From NCBI GenBank assembly GCA_964386525.1, contig CAYLSO010000041.1:1-5943 (forward strand): a DNA stretch of 5,943 nt, in the 5' to 3' direction. This stretch comes from CAYLSO01 sp964386525. Lineage in GTDB: Bacteria > Eisenbacteria > RBG-16-71-46 > DASYSL01. Both the position numbers and the translations under genes were made by a program. Every line of letters begins with the position of its first letter. The first letter of the stretch is position 1. Of the stretch, positions 4,899 to 5,943 are shown in pieces. Below the pieces are notes generated by a model that did not search any database, had not been told where the DNA came from, and saw nothing but the letters and a program-made list of their open reading frames with translations.

Positions 4899-5840
4899 AT
4901 GAAGATTCTCGCTACCGCTCTCCTCTGTCTCGCCCTCGGCGCGCTGGCGCACTCGCCCGCCGCGGGAGATTCGCTGCCGCCCGTGTTCCTGATGAGCTGG
5001 GGAACGCTCGGCGCGGGTCCTGGCCAGCTTGACTTTCCCTTCGGCGTCGCCGTCGATGCCGGGGGCAACGTCTACGTGGGCGACCAGCACAACCATCGCG
5101 TGCATAAGTTCAACTCCGACGGCTCCTACGCGGCCGACTGGACCACGGGGCCGGAGTCGTACCCCGCCGGCATCACCGTCGGACCGAACGGCAACGTCTA
5201 CGTGGTGCTGAACCACACGCACTGCGTGAAGATCTACTCCGCCGCCGGGACGCCTCTCGGCACCATCGGCAGCCCCGGGCATCTTCCCGGCCAGCTGTTC
5301 TACCCGGTGGCCGTCGCCACCGATGCCGCCGGCAACGTCTACGTCGCGAACTCCGGCGACAACCAGGTGGACAAGTTCACGGCCGGCGGGGCGTACGTGA
5401 TGTCCTGGTACGCGCCGGGGGTGCCCTACGGCGTCTTCGTGGACAACGCGGACTGCGTCTACGTGACGGGCAACCTCGGGAACAAGGTGATGAAGTTCAC
5501 GTCGACCGGAACCTATCTGGGAGAGTGGGGCTCGCCCGGCAACGGACCGGGCCAGTTCTCTTTCCCGGAGGGCATGGAGCAGGACGCGGCCGGCAACATC
5601 TACGTCTGCGACACCGGCAACGACCGCGTCCAGAAGTTCACGCCCAGCGGGATCTATCTCACGCAGTGGGGCGGCCGCGGCACGGGCGACGGGCTCTTCC
5701 ACTCGCCGAGCGACGTGGCCGTTGACGGGCTCGGCACCATCTACGTGGCGGACTACAACAACGCCAGGATCGAGCTGTTCGGGGAGCCGGTGCCCGCGCT
5801 GCCGACGACTTGGGGCCGCATCAAGGCCATGCATCGCTGA
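4899..5840 (+). CDS. Secreted NHL-repeat six-bladed beta-propeller protein
   Basis: A 313-residue exported protein. Residues 1-22 form a Sec signal peptide (MK, then a Leu/Ala core), with likely cleavage after Ala17 or Ala22. The rest is six NHL-type blades of about 40-47 residues, beginning near 46, 88, 135, 175, 222 and 269. Each has the pattern P-x-G-V/I-x-V-D-x-x-G-N-V/I-Y-V-x-D-x-x-N-x-R/K-V-x-K-F-x-x-x-G; the best copies are blades 1 (GNVYVGDQHNHRVHKF) and 5 (GNIYVCDTGNDRVQKF). The strand FLMSWG at 30-35 likely closes the ring with the incomplete last blade, a usual arrangement in propellers. The chain ends in a short tail, WGRIKAMHR (305-313), after a Pro-rich linker. NHL propellers bind proteins, RNA or ligands, or form enzymes such as peptidyl-amidoglycolate lyases; no catalytic signature is clear here. 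It is transcribed away from the deacetylase gene, so the two may share a control region. A surface or extracellular binding role is inferred. Confidence 0.9.
   Translation: MKILATALLCLALGALAHSPAAGDSLPPVFLMSWGTLGAGPGQLDFPFGVAVDAGGNVYVGDQHNHRVHKFNSDGSYAADWTTGPESYPAGITVGPNGNVYVVLNHTHCVKIYSAAGTPLGTIGSPGHLPGQLFYPVAVATDAAGNVYVANSGDNQVDKFTAGGAYVMSWYAPGVPYGVFVDNADCVYVTGNLGNKVMKFTSTGTYLGEWGSPGNGPGQFSFPEGMEQDAAGNIYVCDTGNDRVQKFTPSGIYLTQWGGRGTGDGLFHSPSDVAVDGLGTIYVADYNNARIELFGEPVPALPTTWGRIKAMHR
5064..5344 (+). repeat. DNA-level repeat units within the NHL gene
   Basis: The 14-mer GGCAACGTCTACGT is identical at 5064-5077, 5190-5203 and 5331-5344 (spacings 126 and 141 nt), with a one-base variant near 5594. 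It encodes the GNVYV core of successive propeller blades. Identity at the codon level suggests internal duplication or gene conversion of blades, or simply strong codon bias on a conserved motif. Confidence 0.6.
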
Positions 5841-5842
5841 GG

Positions 5843-5867
5843 CGGCGAGGCCGGTCGGTTCTCGCCG
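5843..5867 (+). other. Small stem-loop directly after the NHL stop
   Basis: CGGCGAG (5843-5849) can pair with CTCGCCG (5861-5867) around an 11-nt loop, just before the main terminator. It is short and GC-rich, without a T run, so its role is uncertain; it could help protect the transcript end. Confidence 0.25.
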
Positions 5868-5877
5868 GCTGTCGAAG

Positions 5878-5909
5878 CCACGGCCACCCTCCAACGAGGG
5901 TGGCCGTGG
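5878..5909 (+). terminator. Stem-loop terminator after the NHL gene
   Basis: CCACGGCCACCCT (5878-5890) and AGGGTGGCCGTGG (5897-5909) form a perfect 13-bp stem with a 6-nt loop, CCAACG, 37 nt after the NHL stop codon. The following bases, TCGCTTTCC, give only a short T run, so termination may be partly factor-dependent. The stem would form on either strand and may also serve a gene converging from the right. Confidence 0.75.
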
Positions 5910-5943
5910 TCGCTTTCCAGGGCCCACACCTCGTCGAGCCGCT

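Noticed and set aside
4812..5927. Minus-strand open frame (371 codons) opposite the NHL gene
   Set aside because: Its repeated VARHVDA-like texture is the reverse complement of the NHL repeats, and it runs through the terminator. Not a gene.
1..5943. CRISPR array, tRNA, rRNA, insertion sequence or integrase
   Set aside because: I found no regularly spaced direct repeats outside the NHL gene, no tRNA-like cloverleaf, no transposase motifs and no terminal inverted repeats.

Overview
The window is a GC-rich bacterial segment (roughly 70 percent GC by eye) with tightly packed genes, strong AGGAGG-type ribosome binding sites and stop/start overlaps. The organism cannot be named from the sequence. 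The style (very GC-rich, a secreted NHL-propeller protein ending in a short WGRIKAMHR-like tail, a sugar-deacetylase-like enzyme) would fit a Gram-negative lineage such as the myxobacteria/deltaproteobacteria or a candidate phylum of the Eisenbacteria kind. That placement is an impression, not a result.

Region 1 (1-3043, plus strand) is the 3' end of a co-directional gene set. After the tail of an unrecognised gene come four genes that read as one unit: a short AMP-forming adenylate ligase (262-1518), a FabG-like short-chain dehydrogenase/reductase (1523-2260), a small divergent protein with the metal-binding pattern of a 4'-phosphopantetheinyl transferase (2257-2802) and a stand-alone acyl carrier protein with a clear attachment serine (2804-3043). 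Gaps are 4 nt, a 4-nt overlap and 1 nt. The simplest model is that the transferase-like protein arms the carrier, the ligase activates a carboxylic acid and loads it on the carrier (or on CoA), and the reductase acts on a keto or hydroxy group of the bound intermediate. No ketosynthase, thioesterase or dehydratase is visible, so the pathway is incomplete here and its product is unknown. More genes probably lie upstream.

Region 2 (3080-4558, minus strand) is a convergent gene for a 492-residue NodB-type polysaccharide deacetylase family protein with an N-terminal domain of the kind seen in the SHDVD-type deacetylases. It has no signal peptide.

Region 3 (4559-4898) is a 340-bp divergent control region with no convincing gene. 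It holds an imperfect hairpin on the deacetylase side, a small TGACC/GGTCA palindrome, and two in-frame Shine-Dalgarno/ATG pairs for the next gene.

Region 4 (4899-5840, plus strand) encodes a secreted six-bladed NHL beta-propeller, followed by a perfect 13-bp stem-loop terminator (5878-5909).

The most interesting points are the compact carrier-protein cassette with its strongly divergent phosphopantetheinyl-transferase-like member, and the tandem start sites and conserved-looking C-terminal tail of the NHL protein.
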